Source: Symbiopectobacterium purcellii_A
Lineage (GTDB): Bacteria; Pseudomonadota; Gammaproteobacteria; Enterobacterales; Enterobacteriaceae
Direction: 5' to 3'
Assembly (NCBI RefSeq): GCF_052050035.1
Contig: NZ_CP189882.1
Coordinates: 4,774,001 to 4,838,000 of the forward strand
DNA length: 64,000 bases
Under the pieces are notes generated by a model. It did not search any database and was not told the origin of the DNA. It saw only the letters and a program-made list of their open reading frames with translations. Shown here piece after piece: positions 37,883-46,455 of this stretch. Position 1 is the first letter of the stretch. Each line of letters begins with the position of its first letter. Position numbers and translations under genes: made by a program.

Positions 37883-38761
37883 TAGCCAAGCGACTTAATT
37901 TTGATTACACCATATGGACTGAGAACAAACTCTCTGTATCGCAACCCATCTCTCTTTTTTTGCTTTTTGCTTGTGCCCATTTATGCTCAATTGGGTTAAG
38001 ATCTGGCGAATATGTAGGCAAATACTCCACCATATACCCTGCATCGATGATGACTTGTTGAATATTATGTTTTTTGTGAAAAGTGGCATTGTCCATCATG
38101 ATTACACTGTTTTTAGGGAGTACTGGGATAAGGACTTGTGTGACCCAGGCATAGAAAACATCGCTGTTAATATTGATATCAAATAATCCGATAGCAAACA
38201 GCGTTGTGCCTAATAAAGCGCCGATAACATTTGTTCTTCCCCTAGCTCCCCAGTTCTTCAGGCCAAAACACCGTTGACCTTTTGGGGAATAGCCGTGAGT
38301 CCGTGGGGCATCGTGTGAAAAACCACTTTCATCAATAAAAACAATAGGTTTACCTTCTTTTTCATACTGTTGTTTTTTTTGTTGAAATCCCTGCCGGGCG
38401 TTTTCGTCGGCTTTCGGATGACGTAGAGTTTTTTTATAGGTCAATCCCAGCTTTTTAAGCGCTTGCCAAATGGCCTTCTGACAAACGCCAAAACGCTCTG
38501 CACGTTCTTTTTGGTAAGCATCTGGATATTGTTCAACATCTTTTATCAACTCGGATTTATCGATCTTTCGCTGACGCGTGGTCGATGCTTTTGACTCTAT
38601 TTGATTAATCCAACGCGATACAGAGGCAGGGCCAATCCGAAATTGCTTCGCTGTTTCTCGGATACTCAACCCTTCGTTTTTCCGTGTAGATATCACTTTA
38701 CGTCTAAAATCAATTGAATAGCTCATTTAAATAATGTAATCAAAATTAAGTCGTTTAGCTA
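37883..38761 (-). mobile_element. IS630-family element copy E (879 bp), intact frame
   Basis: Complete, flanked by TA in the IS30 sequence (AGAAGGTA / TATTGGC), a clean insertion. It is one base shorter than most copies because the A-run in the transposase gene has seven instead of eight A. Confidence 0.95.
37905..38726 (-). CDS. IS630-family transposase, full length
   Basis: A 273-residue single-frame transposase. The HTH region covers about residues 1-60 (RRKVISTRKNEGLSIRETAK, IGPASVSRWINQ). The DDE domain carries VFIDESGFSHDAPRTHGYSP, IMMDNATFHKKHN and YSPDLNPIEHKWAQ. This is the only copy in the window in which the middle region (TLRHPKADENARQGFQQKK) is read in the natural frame. It is the best candidate for an active transposase that could act on all eight copies. 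Confidence 0.93.
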   Translation of the reverse strand: MSYSIDFRRKVISTRKNEGLSIRETAKQFRIGPASVSRWINQIESKASTTRQRKIDKSELIKDVEQYPDAYQKERAERFGVCQKAIWQALKKLGLTYKKTLRHPKADENARQGFQQKKQQYEKEGKPIVFIDESGFSHDAPRTHGYSPKGQRCFGLKNWGARGRTNVIGALLGTTLFAIGLFDININSDVFYAWVTQVLIPVLPKNSVIMMDNATFHKKHNIQQVIIDAGYMVEYLPTYSPDLNPIEHKWAQAKSKKREMGCDTESLFSVHMV

Positions 38762-39179
38762 TATTGGCAACGATGTCCCTGAAGGCCGCTACCACTGTCT
38801 CTGCTCGCTTGTTGGGCAGTTTGCGAATGATGACCAGCTTGACGGCTTTATCGACCACCGTCAGCAGGAATGATTTCTGATCTTTGCCAAAGATGGTGTC
38901 AATCTCGAAATGCCCGGGTTCCTGCTTGAGGTCAGCAACGGCCGGCCGCTGCTCAATGCCAACACGGTTGGGAATAGGACCGCGTTTGTTCTCATCGGTC
39001 TGATAGTTATACCGTTTACCCCGATGAGGGAGCTGCTGATACAGCTCACCGCCGGCCCGGCGCTCCTGCTGGATATAGCGATAGAGCGAGTTCTTGCTGA
39101 CGGACAGGCCAAATTCCAGGACCAGGCGCCCACTGATGACCTCAGGTGAGGTGTGGGTAGACAGCGCCGTTCTGATAAA

Positions 39180-40216
39180 AAACTAGTTGCTGAATAGAGA
39201 CTTGCATTTTTTGTCAGGCTATTGAGAATAAAAAGAGGTTTAACTTAGAGAATAAAGGTTTGAAATGATCAACAAAGAGCGGTTGTTACGAGATAATCGT
39301 TTATGTAAAGCAATCATTGGATTATCAGTCGAAGAATTGAAAAATTTAGCCGCTGAATTTTCAGCTTGTTATTTGATTTATCGGAAAAAGAATCGAAAAG
39401 ATCACGAGCGGCAGATGGGTGCAGGGCAGAAAGGATTTATCCCAACCCCATTAGATAAACTGCTTTTTATTTTATTGTATTTAAAATGTTATCCGACCTA
39501 TGATTTGCAAGGGCTTCTTTTTGGTTTAGATAGAACACGGGTATGTCGCTGGGTAAAAATATTATTGCCGGTTTTAGAGATGACCTTGGGGCGAGAATGT
39601 GTTTTGCCCGCTCGTCAAATTCGCTCTGCTGAGGAATTTTTTCGCGCCTTTCCTGGAGTTAAAGACGTCTTTATTGATGGGACAGAGCGACCTGTCCAAA
39701 AGCCTAAGAATCTGCGTCGGCGAAAAAAAATGTATTCGGGAAAGAAAAGACAGACCACTCGAAAAGGGCTTATTATGACTGACGAAACAAGGCAAATTGG
39801 ATTTATCCCCATGAGCAAAAATGGGCGCCGTCACGATAAACGCTTACTCGATAAAGTCGATATAATTCGCCATATTCCTCCTGAGGTAACCATCTGGGCA
39901 GATACCGGTTTTCAAGGTATAGATAAACAGCATCCTAATACACAAATCCCAAAAAAAGGAACTCGAAAAAGACCTTTATCGCCTGAACAAAAACAAGAAA
40001 ATAAAATAATCTCGGGCATCCGTATTACAGTTGAACACGCCATCGCGGGTATCAAGCGCCTCGGTTGCATGACCCAAATTTTACGGAATCGTAGACCCTT
40101 TATTGATGATACCTTCTTACTCCTTAGCGCCGGTCTTTGGAATTTCCATCTCAGAACAGCGTAAAATTTACTTCAATCACCGAAACACCCTTATTTCACT
40201 ATTAAGCAACACGCTT
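39180..40216 (+). mobile_element. IS5-family (DDE_Tnp_4 type) element (1037 bp), intact
   Basis: The ends are AAACTAGTTGCTGAATAG and, read inward from the right, AAGCGTGTTGCTTAATAG. The 3-bp duplication AAA (39177-39179 and 40217-40219) interrupts IS30 at GATAAAGTCC. The element is complete. Confidence 0.92.
39265..40164 (+). CDS. IS5-family DDE_Tnp_4-type transposase
   Basis: An intact 299-residue transposase. The N-terminal HTH-like part (about 60-110, LDKLLFILLYLKCYPTYDLQ) is followed by the catalytic DDE_4-type domain with VFIDGTERPVQKP (Asp), IWADTGFQGI (Asp) and ITVEHAIAGIKR (Glu). Codon use is AT-rich compared with host genes. The same protein with few changes is at 50207-51106. The subgroup within the IS5 family (IS1031- or ISL2-like) is not certain. 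Confidence 0.9.
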   Translation: MINKERLLRDNRLCKAIIGLSVEELKNLAAEFSACYLIYRKKNRKDHERQMGAGQKGFIPTPLDKLLFILLYLKCYPTYDLQGLLFGLDRTRVCRWVKILLPVLEMTLGRECVLPARQIRSAEEFFRAFPGVKDVFIDGTERPVQKPKNLRRRKKMYSGKKRQTTRKGLIMTDETRQIGFIPMSKNGRRHDKRLLDKVDIIRHIPPEVTIWADTGFQGIDKQHPNTQIPKKGTRKRPLSPEQKQENKIISGIRITVEHAIAGIKRLGCMTQILRNRRPFIDDTFLLLSAGLWNFHLRTA

Positions 40217-40563
40217 AAAGTCCTGAATGTGCGGTTCAAGCTGGTTAATCACGCTGTCCGGCCGTGTTTTCTGCCGCCGCCCTCTGGCCAACGTTTCGGC
40301 CCTTCTGCAGGAATAGACCCCGTTGAAAGCGGCGTCGGTATTGCGTCTGAGTTCCCTGCTGATGGTAGAACGAGGAAGCTCCAGTTCCCGGGCGATGGTG
40401 GCCTGGTTAACCCCATCACCACGCCGTTTTTCGATGTAGAACCGCTCTTTGTGAGTCAGATGTTTTCCCTGCATGCAACGGGATCTCCAGTAGGGCCAGA
40501 ACGGTGATTTTATCCGGGTCTGGCCAGTGGGTCACTTTGTTGCATTTCGACTGGGAATGGGGC

Positions 40564-41077
40564 CTGTAGGTATTAGCGAGCGGACGTTCCAGCGCTGGCG
40601 GCTAAGTCCTGACGACAGGCGACCGACGGCATCACGGCCGATGCCGAAAAACAGGCTCAGTGCTGAAGCGGAACAGCAGGTGCTGGCCATCTGCCATGAG
40701 CCACGATTCGCCAGTCTGTCGCCGGCGCAAATCGTACCGGCACTAGCCGATGAGGGGCGTTACGTTGCCAGTGAATCGACGTTTTACCGGGTGTTGCGCC
40801 GTGCCGGAGAGGTCAGTCATCGCGGGCGTCAGCAGGCCCCGCAAAGTAAGCCGCTGTCGACATGGAAGGCGATCGCGCCGAACCAGGTGTGGTCGTGGGA
40901 CATCACCTGGCTGAAGTCGCTGACGGCGGGTCACTGGTTCTACCTGTATCTCATAGAAGATGTGTTCAGTCGCAAAATAGTGGGTTATGAGGTGTACCCG
41001 GTCGAAAGCGGCGAGTATGCAGCAGAACTGCTGAAGCGAACGGTGCTGAGCGAGCGCTGCTGGCAGGAGCCGCTGGT
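40564..41077 (+). pseudogene. IS3-family OrfB, N-terminal fragment
   Basis: It encodes ISERTFQRWRLSPDDRRPTA to VLSERCWQEPLV, the first half of an rve transposase including WSWDITWLKS (first catalytic Asp). The 5' end is cut by IS30 (40563) and the 3' end by another IS3 element (41078). It is the same family member as the fragment at 19084-19691. Confidence 0.85.
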
Positions 41078-41150
41078 TGTAGTGGCATACTGAATTTGGC
41101 CACCTAAGTAGAGGTGATATGCTTACCTCATAATTTTTATAGGTGCCAAA

Positions 41151-41450
41151 ATGAGTAAAATAATTACTGCTGAATTTAAATGTGAAACCGCCAAATTAGT
41201 CCTTGACCAAAATTATACCTACCAGGAAGCCGCGAAAGCCATGAACGTCAGTCTTTCAGCGATTAGCCGGTGGGTAAGAGCCCTTCGTTTAGAACGTCAA
41301 GGGAAAACATCGCCTGGTCTGCCATTAACACCTGAACAAATTGAGTTCAGAGAAATGAAGAAAAAAATCCACCGACTGGAAATGGAGAATGCCATCTTAA
41401 AAAAGGCTACTGCGCTCTTAATGTCCGACTCACTGAAAAATTCTCGGTAG
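41151..41450 (+). CDS. IS3-family OrfA
   Basis: A 99-residue HTH protein (FKCETAKLVLDQNYTYQEAA, LSAISRWVRALR) with a leucine-zipper-like tail (MKKKIHRLEMENAILKKATA). The slip site AAAAAAG near 41398-41405 allows a -1 frameshift into OrfB. Confidence 0.88.
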   Translation: MSKIITAEFKCETAKLVLDQNYTYQEAAKAMNVSLSAISRWVRALRLERQGKTSPGLPLTPEQIEFREMKKKIHRLEMENAILKKATALLMSDSLKNSR

Positions 41451-41476
41451 TTGAAAAGCTAAGAGCGCTTTATCCA

Positions 41477-42316
41477 GTGAAAGCGTTGTGTCGTATTTTT
41501 AATGTTCACCGAAGCAGTTATCGCTATTGGTGTCGACCTAAGGAGCCAGATATTGAGCGGACGATAAAACGTAGCCTGGTCAGCGAAGCGTGGAACGTTA
41601 GTGGCGGGTCTGCGGGCGCAAGGACTATCGCCACGATGGTTACCAATACACACGACGTGAAACTTGGGCGGTGGTTAGCGGGTAAGTTGATGAAAGAATT
41701 AACCCTCGTTAGTTGCCAAACAAGAAAACATCAATACAACCGCGGTGGAAATGAACGTATTGATATTCCAAATCTGCTCAATAGGCAGTTCGCTGTGACC
41801 AAGCCTGACCAGGTTTGGTGCGGCGATGTAACCTATATTTGGACAGGCGACCGATGGGCGTATCTGGCGGTGGTATTAGATTTATTTGCCCGAAAACCCG
41901 TGGGTTGGGCAATGTCGTTTTCGCCAGATTCAGAATTAACAGCCAAAGCACTACAAATGGCTTGGGAACTGCGTGGGCATCCCAAACAAGTCATGTTTCA
42001 TAGTGACCAAGGAAGCCATTACACCAGTCGTCAGTATAGGCAGGCATTGTGGCGTTATCAGATGACCCAAAGTATGAGTCGCAGAGGAAATTGTTGGGAT
42101 AATAGTCCGATGGAGCGATTCTTCCGTAGTCTGAAGACTGAATGGGTGCCAACGACTGGCTACCAAAGCTTTAGTACTGCTCAATCATCCATTATTCGCT
42201 ACATAACCCATTATTATAGCGATGTCAGACCTCACTGGTATAACGGTGGGTTAACACCAAATGAATCAGAACGGCTGTTCCATCAACAGTCAGGTAGGGT
42301 GGCCAAATTTAGTTGA
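41477..42316 (+). CDS. IS3-family OrfB transposase
   Basis: A 279-residue frame (the natural product is the OrfAB fusion, whose OrfB frame opens upstream of 41477). The rve DDE residues lie in VWCGDVTYIWTGDRWAYLAV (Asp), MFHSDQGSHYTS (Asp) and DNSPMERFFRSLKTEW (Glu). It appears intact and possibly active. The truncated copy at 24036-24560 is nearly identical. Confidence 0.9.
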   Translation: MKALCRIFNVHRSSYRYWCRPKEPDIERTIKRSLVSEAWNVSGGSAGARTIATMVTNTHDVKLGRWLAGKLMKELTLVSCQTRKHQYNRGGNERIDIPNLLNRQFAVTKPDQVWCGDVTYIWTGDRWAYLAVVLDLFARKPVGWAMSFSPDSELTAKALQMAWELRGHPKQVMFHSDQGSHYTSRQYRQALWRYQMTQSMSRRGNCWDNSPMERFFRSLKTEWVPTTGYQSFSTAQSSIIRYITHYYSDVRPHWYNGGLTPNESERLFHQQSGRVAKFS

Positions 42317-42324
42317 CCACTACA

Positions 42325-42962
42325 GCATCAACCGGGAAGCCATCGACCCGGCAACGGTAACCGGCTGGAGTGATTTTTGGGATGCGAAGTATAAAGGCAG
42401 CCTGTTGCTGACCGACGATGCCCGTGAAGTGTTTCAGATTGCGTTACGTAAACTGGGTTACTCGGCCAATACCACCGATCCGAAAGAGATTGAAGCCGCC
42501 TATACCGAGTTAAAGACGCTGATGCCAAACGTGCTCACCTTTAACTCCGATAACCCCGGTAACCCGTTTATCGAGGGCGAAGTCAATCTGGGTATGGTCT
42601 GTAACGGCTCTGCTTACGTAGCCCGCCAATCGGGCACGCCGCTCGACGTTATCTGGCCGAAAGAGGGTGGCATCTTCTGGATGGACAGTTTGGCGATCCC
42701 TGCCAACGCCAAGAACAAAGAGGGTGCCATGAAGCTCATCGACTTCTTGTTGCGTCCGGATGTGGCGGCAAAGGTTGCCGAAACCATCGGTTACCCGACG
42801 CCTAATCTGGCAGCAAAAAAATTACTGCCCGCTGAGGTAGCAAATGACAAGACGCTCTACCCAGATGAAGCGACAATTCAGAAAGGGGAATGGCAAAACG
42901 ACGTTGGCAACGCCAGCACGCTGTATGAAAACTATTTTCAACAGTTGAAAGCCGGCCGTTAA
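42325..42962 (+). pseudogene. potD: PotD, spermidine/putrescine-binding protein, C-terminal part
   Basis: The last ~212 residues of the periplasmic spermidine/putrescine receptor (YKGSLLLTDDAREVFQIALR, WPKEGGIFWMDSLAIPANAK, ending QLKAGR) are in frame and well conserved. The N-terminal ~135 residues, including the signal peptide, are missing, as are potA, potB and potC. In E. coli the order potD-potC-potB-potA-pepT-roxA-phoQ links this end with the roxA start at 36662, so the intervening genes were replaced by the IS nest. Confidence 0.93.
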
Positions 42963-42968
42963 TCCGTG

Positions 42969-42999
42969 AAGGCTAGCCGCATAGCGCGGCTAGCCTTTT
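42969..42999 (+). terminator. Rho-independent terminator after potD
   Basis: AGGCTAGCCGC and GCGGCTAGCCT form a near-perfect stem with a short loop and are followed by TTTTAT. It lies immediately after the potD stop and may also serve the convergent feoC. Confidence 0.85.
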
Positions 43000-43010
43000 A
43001 TGATGAATAA

Positions 43011-43232
43011 TCACCCGACCCATTCATAGTAAAGCCGTAGTCCTTTCTCACAGGAACAACAGCCGCTACAACCGCCACTGGTGTTTTCGTGGCTGCTGAT
43101 TTTTCCCTTCTGAACCCAGAGCGCTATCATGCCTTCAACCACGCCGGTTTCGACGTGGAAGCGTTGGCTGATCTCTTGCAACGAAACGCGTTGCCTTTGC
43201 TTCACAAAATTGCGCAGTTCAATCAGTGTCAT
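43011..43232 (-). CDS. feoC: FeoC, small Fe-S/winged-helix regulator of FeoB
   Basis: A 73-residue protein with an N-terminal winged-helix-like part (LIELRNFVKQRQRVSLQEIS) and a cysteine cluster CSGCCSCEKG near residues 55-64, as in enterobacterial FeoC. It is the last gene of the feo operon, 30 bp after feoB. Intact. Confidence 0.88.
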   Translation of the reverse strand: MTLIELRNFVKQRQRVSLQEISQRFHVETGVVEGMIALWVQKGKISSHENTSGGCSGCCSCEKGLRLYYEWVG

Positions 43233-43262
43233 CTCATCCTCCTGACTCGCACGGCCATGGTT

Positions 43263-45584
43263 TTACGCTGCTCGCACCACCGCAGATTGCTGCCTTAAGT
43301 TGCCATTGCGGCGCAGGAAAAAGACGGTTATTGCCCACACGGCAAGCACCGCCGCGATAGCCGAGGCAGAATAAAGGGGATGGTTAGCAAACCGCCCTGC
43401 CTGATACACCAGCACCGCAGCACCATAGCCCAGCTCTATCGTCCACACGAAACAGAACAGCGCCCATGCCGTACCCACTTCACGCCAGATAGCGGATAAT
43501 GCCGCGACGCAAGGCACATACAGCAAGACCATCAGTAAGTAGGCTACCGCGCCCAAGCGACCATCGAACAGGTGCACAATGATATCCAGCGATGAGACGG
43601 AAAATTCGTTCTGTTCTGCTACGGCGGCGGTATCGCTCAAATCGCCAACGTTGATGCCCAACGGATCGAGAAGTTCACCACCGAGTTTGGCTAGATTCTC
43701 CGGAATGGTTGCCAGTGCAGCAACAACGCTGTCGCCCAGATTAAACGGTGTGTCCTGTTCCTGCTCACCGGACTGGCTGTCAGCCATCGCGCCATACAGT
43801 GAATCCAGTGTGCCCACCACCGCTTCTTTGGCGAAAATGCCGGTGAAAACACCGACAGCGGCAGGCCAGTTTTCCGCTTTTATCCCCATTGGCGCGAACA
43901 CTGGAACAATTTTCTGCCCGATGGAGGAAAGCACTGATTTATCACTGTCCTGATTGCCAAACGACCCGTCGGTGCCCATGGAGTTGAAAAAACTGAGCAC
44001 AGTTACAACCACGACAATCAGCTTACCTGCACGCAGAATAAACCCCTTGAGCCGATCCCAGGTGCGGATCAATACGCTGCGTAGCCCCGGTAAATGGTAC
44101 GGAGGGATCTCCATGACAAACGCTGATGCATCGCCTTGTAGCGCGGTGTTTTTCAGCATAAAGCCGGTGGCGATAGCGGCAAAAATACCAACCAGATAGA
44201 GTCCGAATACCAAATTCTGTCCGCCGCTGGTAAACAATGCCGTCGCAAACAGCACATAGACAGGTAAGCGCGCCCCGCACGACATAAAGGGTGCCATCAT
44301 TACCGTGACCATGCGATCGCTATGCTTCTCCATGGTACGCGTGGCCATGACAGCAGGCACGTTGCAACCGAAGCCAACAATCAAAGGCACGAACGCTTTG
44401 CCTGGCAGCCCAATGCTGCGCATGAAGCGATCCATAACAAACGCAGCTCGCGCCATGTACCCGGAGTCTTCGAGATAGGAGAGGAACAGATACAGGCAGC
44501 CAATAACCGGAATAAAGGTGGAAACCGTTTGGATACCCCCACCAATACCGTCTGCCACCAGCGTCGCCAGCCACTCTGGTGTGTTGATAGCGCGCAACAG
44601 CGTCCCTAATCCATCCACCAGCAGCGCGCCGACAAACTGATCGAAAAAATCGATAAATGCACTCCCCACCTTAATGGTGAAGATAAACATCAGGTACATC
44701 ACCAGCAGGAAGATAGGAATACCGAAAAAGCGGTGCAGCACCACACGGTCAATTTTATCAGTGAGCGTTGCGGAGACGTTGCTGCGGCGAATCACCACCT
44801 GATTGGCGATGGAGGTGACAAACTGATAACGCCCATCGGCAAGGAAGATATCCAGTTCATCGTCATAGGTTTCTGTGAGCGTGGCAACCTGTGCATCCAT
44901 CTCTGCCAACAGCGGCGCCGGTAAGCGAGTGCGAACCGTGGCATCCCCTTCCAGCAATTGCAGCGCCAACCAATACGGATGAGTTACGCTTGGAATATCC
45001 GTTAAATGCAACGCCATTTGCACCGCAGCATTTTTCAGCGCCGCATCATAAGGCACTTCAACATTGGGTGAACGAATATCCGACAGTGCGGACAGGCACA
45101 CCTGGCGCAACACATCCATCCCTTTGTTTTGGCTGGCGGTAATGGGAATCACGGGGCAACCTAGCCGGTTTTGCAGAGCGGCAATATCGATCTCCAGCTT
45201 GCGCGAAGAGGCGATGTCCATCATGTTCACCGCAACGATCATTGGCACGTTCATGTCCAGCAACTGCGCCGTCAGATACAGGTTTCGCTCAAGATTGGCC
45301 GCATCAAGAATATTCAGCATCAAATGTGCTTCGCCGGAGAGGATATAATCACGCGTGACGCGCTCATCCTCCGCGCTTTCCGAGGCCGGATTGAGCGAAT
45401 AGACTCCGGGAAGATCGACCAGAGTGAAACGTTGGCCTTTGTAGAGGAACTGACCGACCTTTTTCTCGACGGTGACACCGGGCCAATTCCCCACCGTTTG
45501 TTTTCCCCCTGTCAGCAGGTTGAACAGGGTGGTTTTGCCACAATTGGGGTTGCCAACAACACCAATGACGGGATGTGTGACCAT
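43263..45584 (-). CDS. feoB: FeoB, ferrous iron transporter GTPase
   Basis: An inner-membrane Fe(II) permease with a cytoplasmic G domain. The protein has 773 residues, the usual length. The G1 motif GNPNCGKTTLFNLLTG is at residues 11-26, G3 is DLPGVYSL (about 58) and G4 NMMD (about 120). The C-terminal half holds the Gate domains with about eight to ten membrane helices, including GFGCNVPAVMATRTME and PFMSCGARLPVY. The start MVTHPVIGVVGNPNCG is clear. Intact, co-directional with feoA and feoC. Confidence 0.96.
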   Translation of the reverse strand: MVTHPVIGVVGNPNCGKTTLFNLLTGGKQTVGNWPGVTVEKKVGQFLYKGQRFTLVDLPGVYSLNPASESAEDERVTRDYILSGEAHLMLNILDAANLERNLYLTAQLLDMNVPMIVAVNMMDIASSRKLEIDIAALQNRLGCPVIPITASQNKGMDVLRQVCLSALSDIRSPNVEVPYDAALKNAAVQMALHLTDIPSVTHPYWLALQLLEGDATVRTRLPAPLLAEMDAQVATLTETYDDELDIFLADGRYQFVTSIANQVVIRRSNVSATLTDKIDRVVLHRFFGIPIFLLVMYLMFIFTIKVGSAFIDFFDQFVGALLVDGLGTLLRAINTPEWLATLVADGIGGGIQTVSTFIPVIGCLYLFLSYLEDSGYMARAAFVMDRFMRSIGLPGKAFVPLIVGFGCNVPAVMATRTMEKHSDRMVTVMMAPFMSCGARLPVYVLFATALFTSGGQNLVFGLYLVGIFAAIATGFMLKNTALQGDASAFVMEIPPYHLPGLRSVLIRTWDRLKGFILRAGKLIVVVVTVLSFFNSMGTDGSFGNQDSDKSVLSSIGQKIVPVFAPMGIKAENWPAAVGVFTGIFAKEAVVGTLDSLYGAMADSQSGEQEQDTPFNLGDSVVAALATIPENLAKLGGELLDPLGINVGDLSDTAAVAEQNEFSVSSLDIIVHLFDGRLGAVAYLLMVLLYVPCVAALSAIWREVGTAWALFCFVWTIELGYGAAVLVYQAGRFANHPLYSASAIAAVLAVWAITVFFLRRNGNLRQQSAVVRAA

Positions 45585-45665
45585 AACGGTTCCTTACTCG
45601 AACGAGCTTTTATCAGGCAGGCATGCCTTGCAATCCACATACCTGGCAAATCCAGACCCTGAAAA

Positions 45666-45893
45666 TCAGCACGGCTCCAGGATCAATATTTGTGCTTCAC
45701 TCTTGCGCACGCTGATAGCAGCACCACGCAAACGCAATTCGATAGGATCGCCCAACGGCGCAACCCGGGTGACCGTGAAGATCACGCCCGGTGTCACCCC
45801 TAACGCCAGCAGGCGCTTGCGGTAATCTGCCGATCCTTTTTGGTAACCTTGCACACGCCAAGAACTGCCTACGGGAAATACGTCCTCTGTCAT
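45666..45893 (-). CDS. feoA: FeoA, SH3-like Fe(II) transport protein
   Basis: A 75-residue cytoplasmic SH3-like protein required for FeoB function. I start at MTEDVFPVGSSWRV because CGAGGAGTGGTATTC gives a good ribosome site; the longer frame overlaps the upstream gene. It contains GYQKGSADYRKRLLALGVTP and LRLRGAAISVRKSEAQIL. It lies 81 bp before feoB. Confidence 0.92.
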   Translation of the reverse strand: MTEDVFPVGSSWRVQGYQKGSADYRKRLLALGVTPGVIFTVTRVAPLGDPIELRLRGAAISVRKSEAQILILEPC

Positions 45894-45943
45894 GAATACC
45901 ACTCCTCGTTGAATGAATGCCACCCTGTTGCTGCCAGATGGCA

Positions 45944-46192
45944 TCAACCTTGGGTAACCTGCGGTGCCACCCAAACCTGCTTGCCCATATCCCAATTAAT
46001 CGCGATACGGCCATCGCCCGCAGCCAGCATCAACGGCTGATTTACTTCACGCTGAATAACCCGAATTTCACCCCCGACGCGAATACCTAACTCCAGTAAA
46101 CGCTGGTGGTACTCACCGCTGAGACGAATTCGCGCAACCACAGCGCTGACATTGAGGGGAATATCAAGAAGAGTGTGTATACCTGGCGTCAT
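45944..46192 (-). CDS. Second FeoA-like protein
   Basis: An 82-residue protein starting MTPGIHTLLDIPLNVSAVVA, with a FeoA-type core (YHQRLLELGIRVGGEIRVIQ, MLAAGDGRIAINWDMGKQVW). It is the first gene after the Fur box, 50 bp before feoA. Some gamma-proteobacteria carry tandem FeoA proteins; the role of the extra one is not established. A longer open frame exists upstream but would cover the promoter. Confidence 0.82.
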   Translation of the reverse strand: MTPGIHTLLDIPLNVSAVVARIRLSGEYHQRLLELGIRVGGEIRVIQREVNQPLMLAAGDGRIAINWDMGKQVWVAPQVTQG

Positions 46193-46278
46193 AGTTGGGC
46201 TCTTAAAGAGAAACCGCAGAACCCATGGGTGAATACATGCGGTATAATTGCTGTAAATGCTCAGAAAAAGAACAAAAT

Positions 46279-46293
46279 TAATAACGATTATCA
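46279..46293 (-). promoter_or_regulatory. Fur box upstream of the feo operon
   Basis: On the minus strand TGATAATCGTTATTA matches the 7-1-7 Fur consensus TGATAATNATTATCA at 12 of the 14 defined positions, and an adjacent TTTATCAT extends it. It lies about 90 bp upstream of the first FeoA-like start, as expected for iron repression. Confidence 0.82.
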
Positions 46294-46396
46294 ATGATAA
46301 ATGCACAGGTATAAATATACTTGATACACATCAAACAAAAATTAAATATCGCTCATTCCCGCTTTCCGAGGTGAATAAAAGCATCAGAAAACACTA

Positions 46397-46441
46397 AAAA
46401 TAAAACCCCCAGTCAACCGCTAGGCTGACTGGGGGTTTTAT
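46397..46441 (-). terminator. Terminator of prc (bidirectional)
   Basis: AAAACCCCCAGTCA and TGACTGGGGGTTTT form a perfect 14-bp stem with an A-tract on one side and a T-tract on the other, 15 bp after the prc stop codon. Confidence 0.92.
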
Positions 46442-46455
46442 TACATGAAGTAAGA

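Larger units (their letters stand above)
37579..40474 (-). pseudogene. IS30-family transposase, split by two insertions
   Basis: The start (MQGKHLTHKERFYIEKRRGD at 40474) and stop (37579) of the 324-residue protein are present. The coding sequence is cut at about residue 83 by the IS5-family element and at about residue 218 by IS630. The remaining sequence appears unchanged relative to the intact copies, which implies recent insertions. Confidence 0.88.
37540..40563 (-). mobile_element. IS30-family element (inner copy) carrying IS630 and an IS5-family element
   Basis: Removing IS630 copy E (879 bp plus TA) and the IS5-family element (1037 bp plus AAA) leaves exactly 1103 bp, a full IS30. The end reads GGCCCATTCCC, one base different from other copies. 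The right end is at 40563. No duplication matches across its two outer flanks. Confidence 0.9.
41078..42324 (+). mobile_element. IS3-family element (1247 bp), complete
   Basis: The terminal repeats TGTAGTGGCATACTGAATTT and, read inward, TGTAGTGGTCAACTAAATTT both continue into GGCC. OrfA and OrfB overlap through an AAAAAAG slip site. The left flank is another IS3-family fragment and the right flank is potD, with no duplication, so a deletion has joined them. Confidence 0.92.

Noticed and set aside
36677..40563. CTG on both outer sides of the IS30 pair as a true target duplication
   Set aside because: Joining the flanks would give a stop codon right after the roxA start and link to an IS3 fragment, so the 3-bp match is more likely chance after rearrangement.
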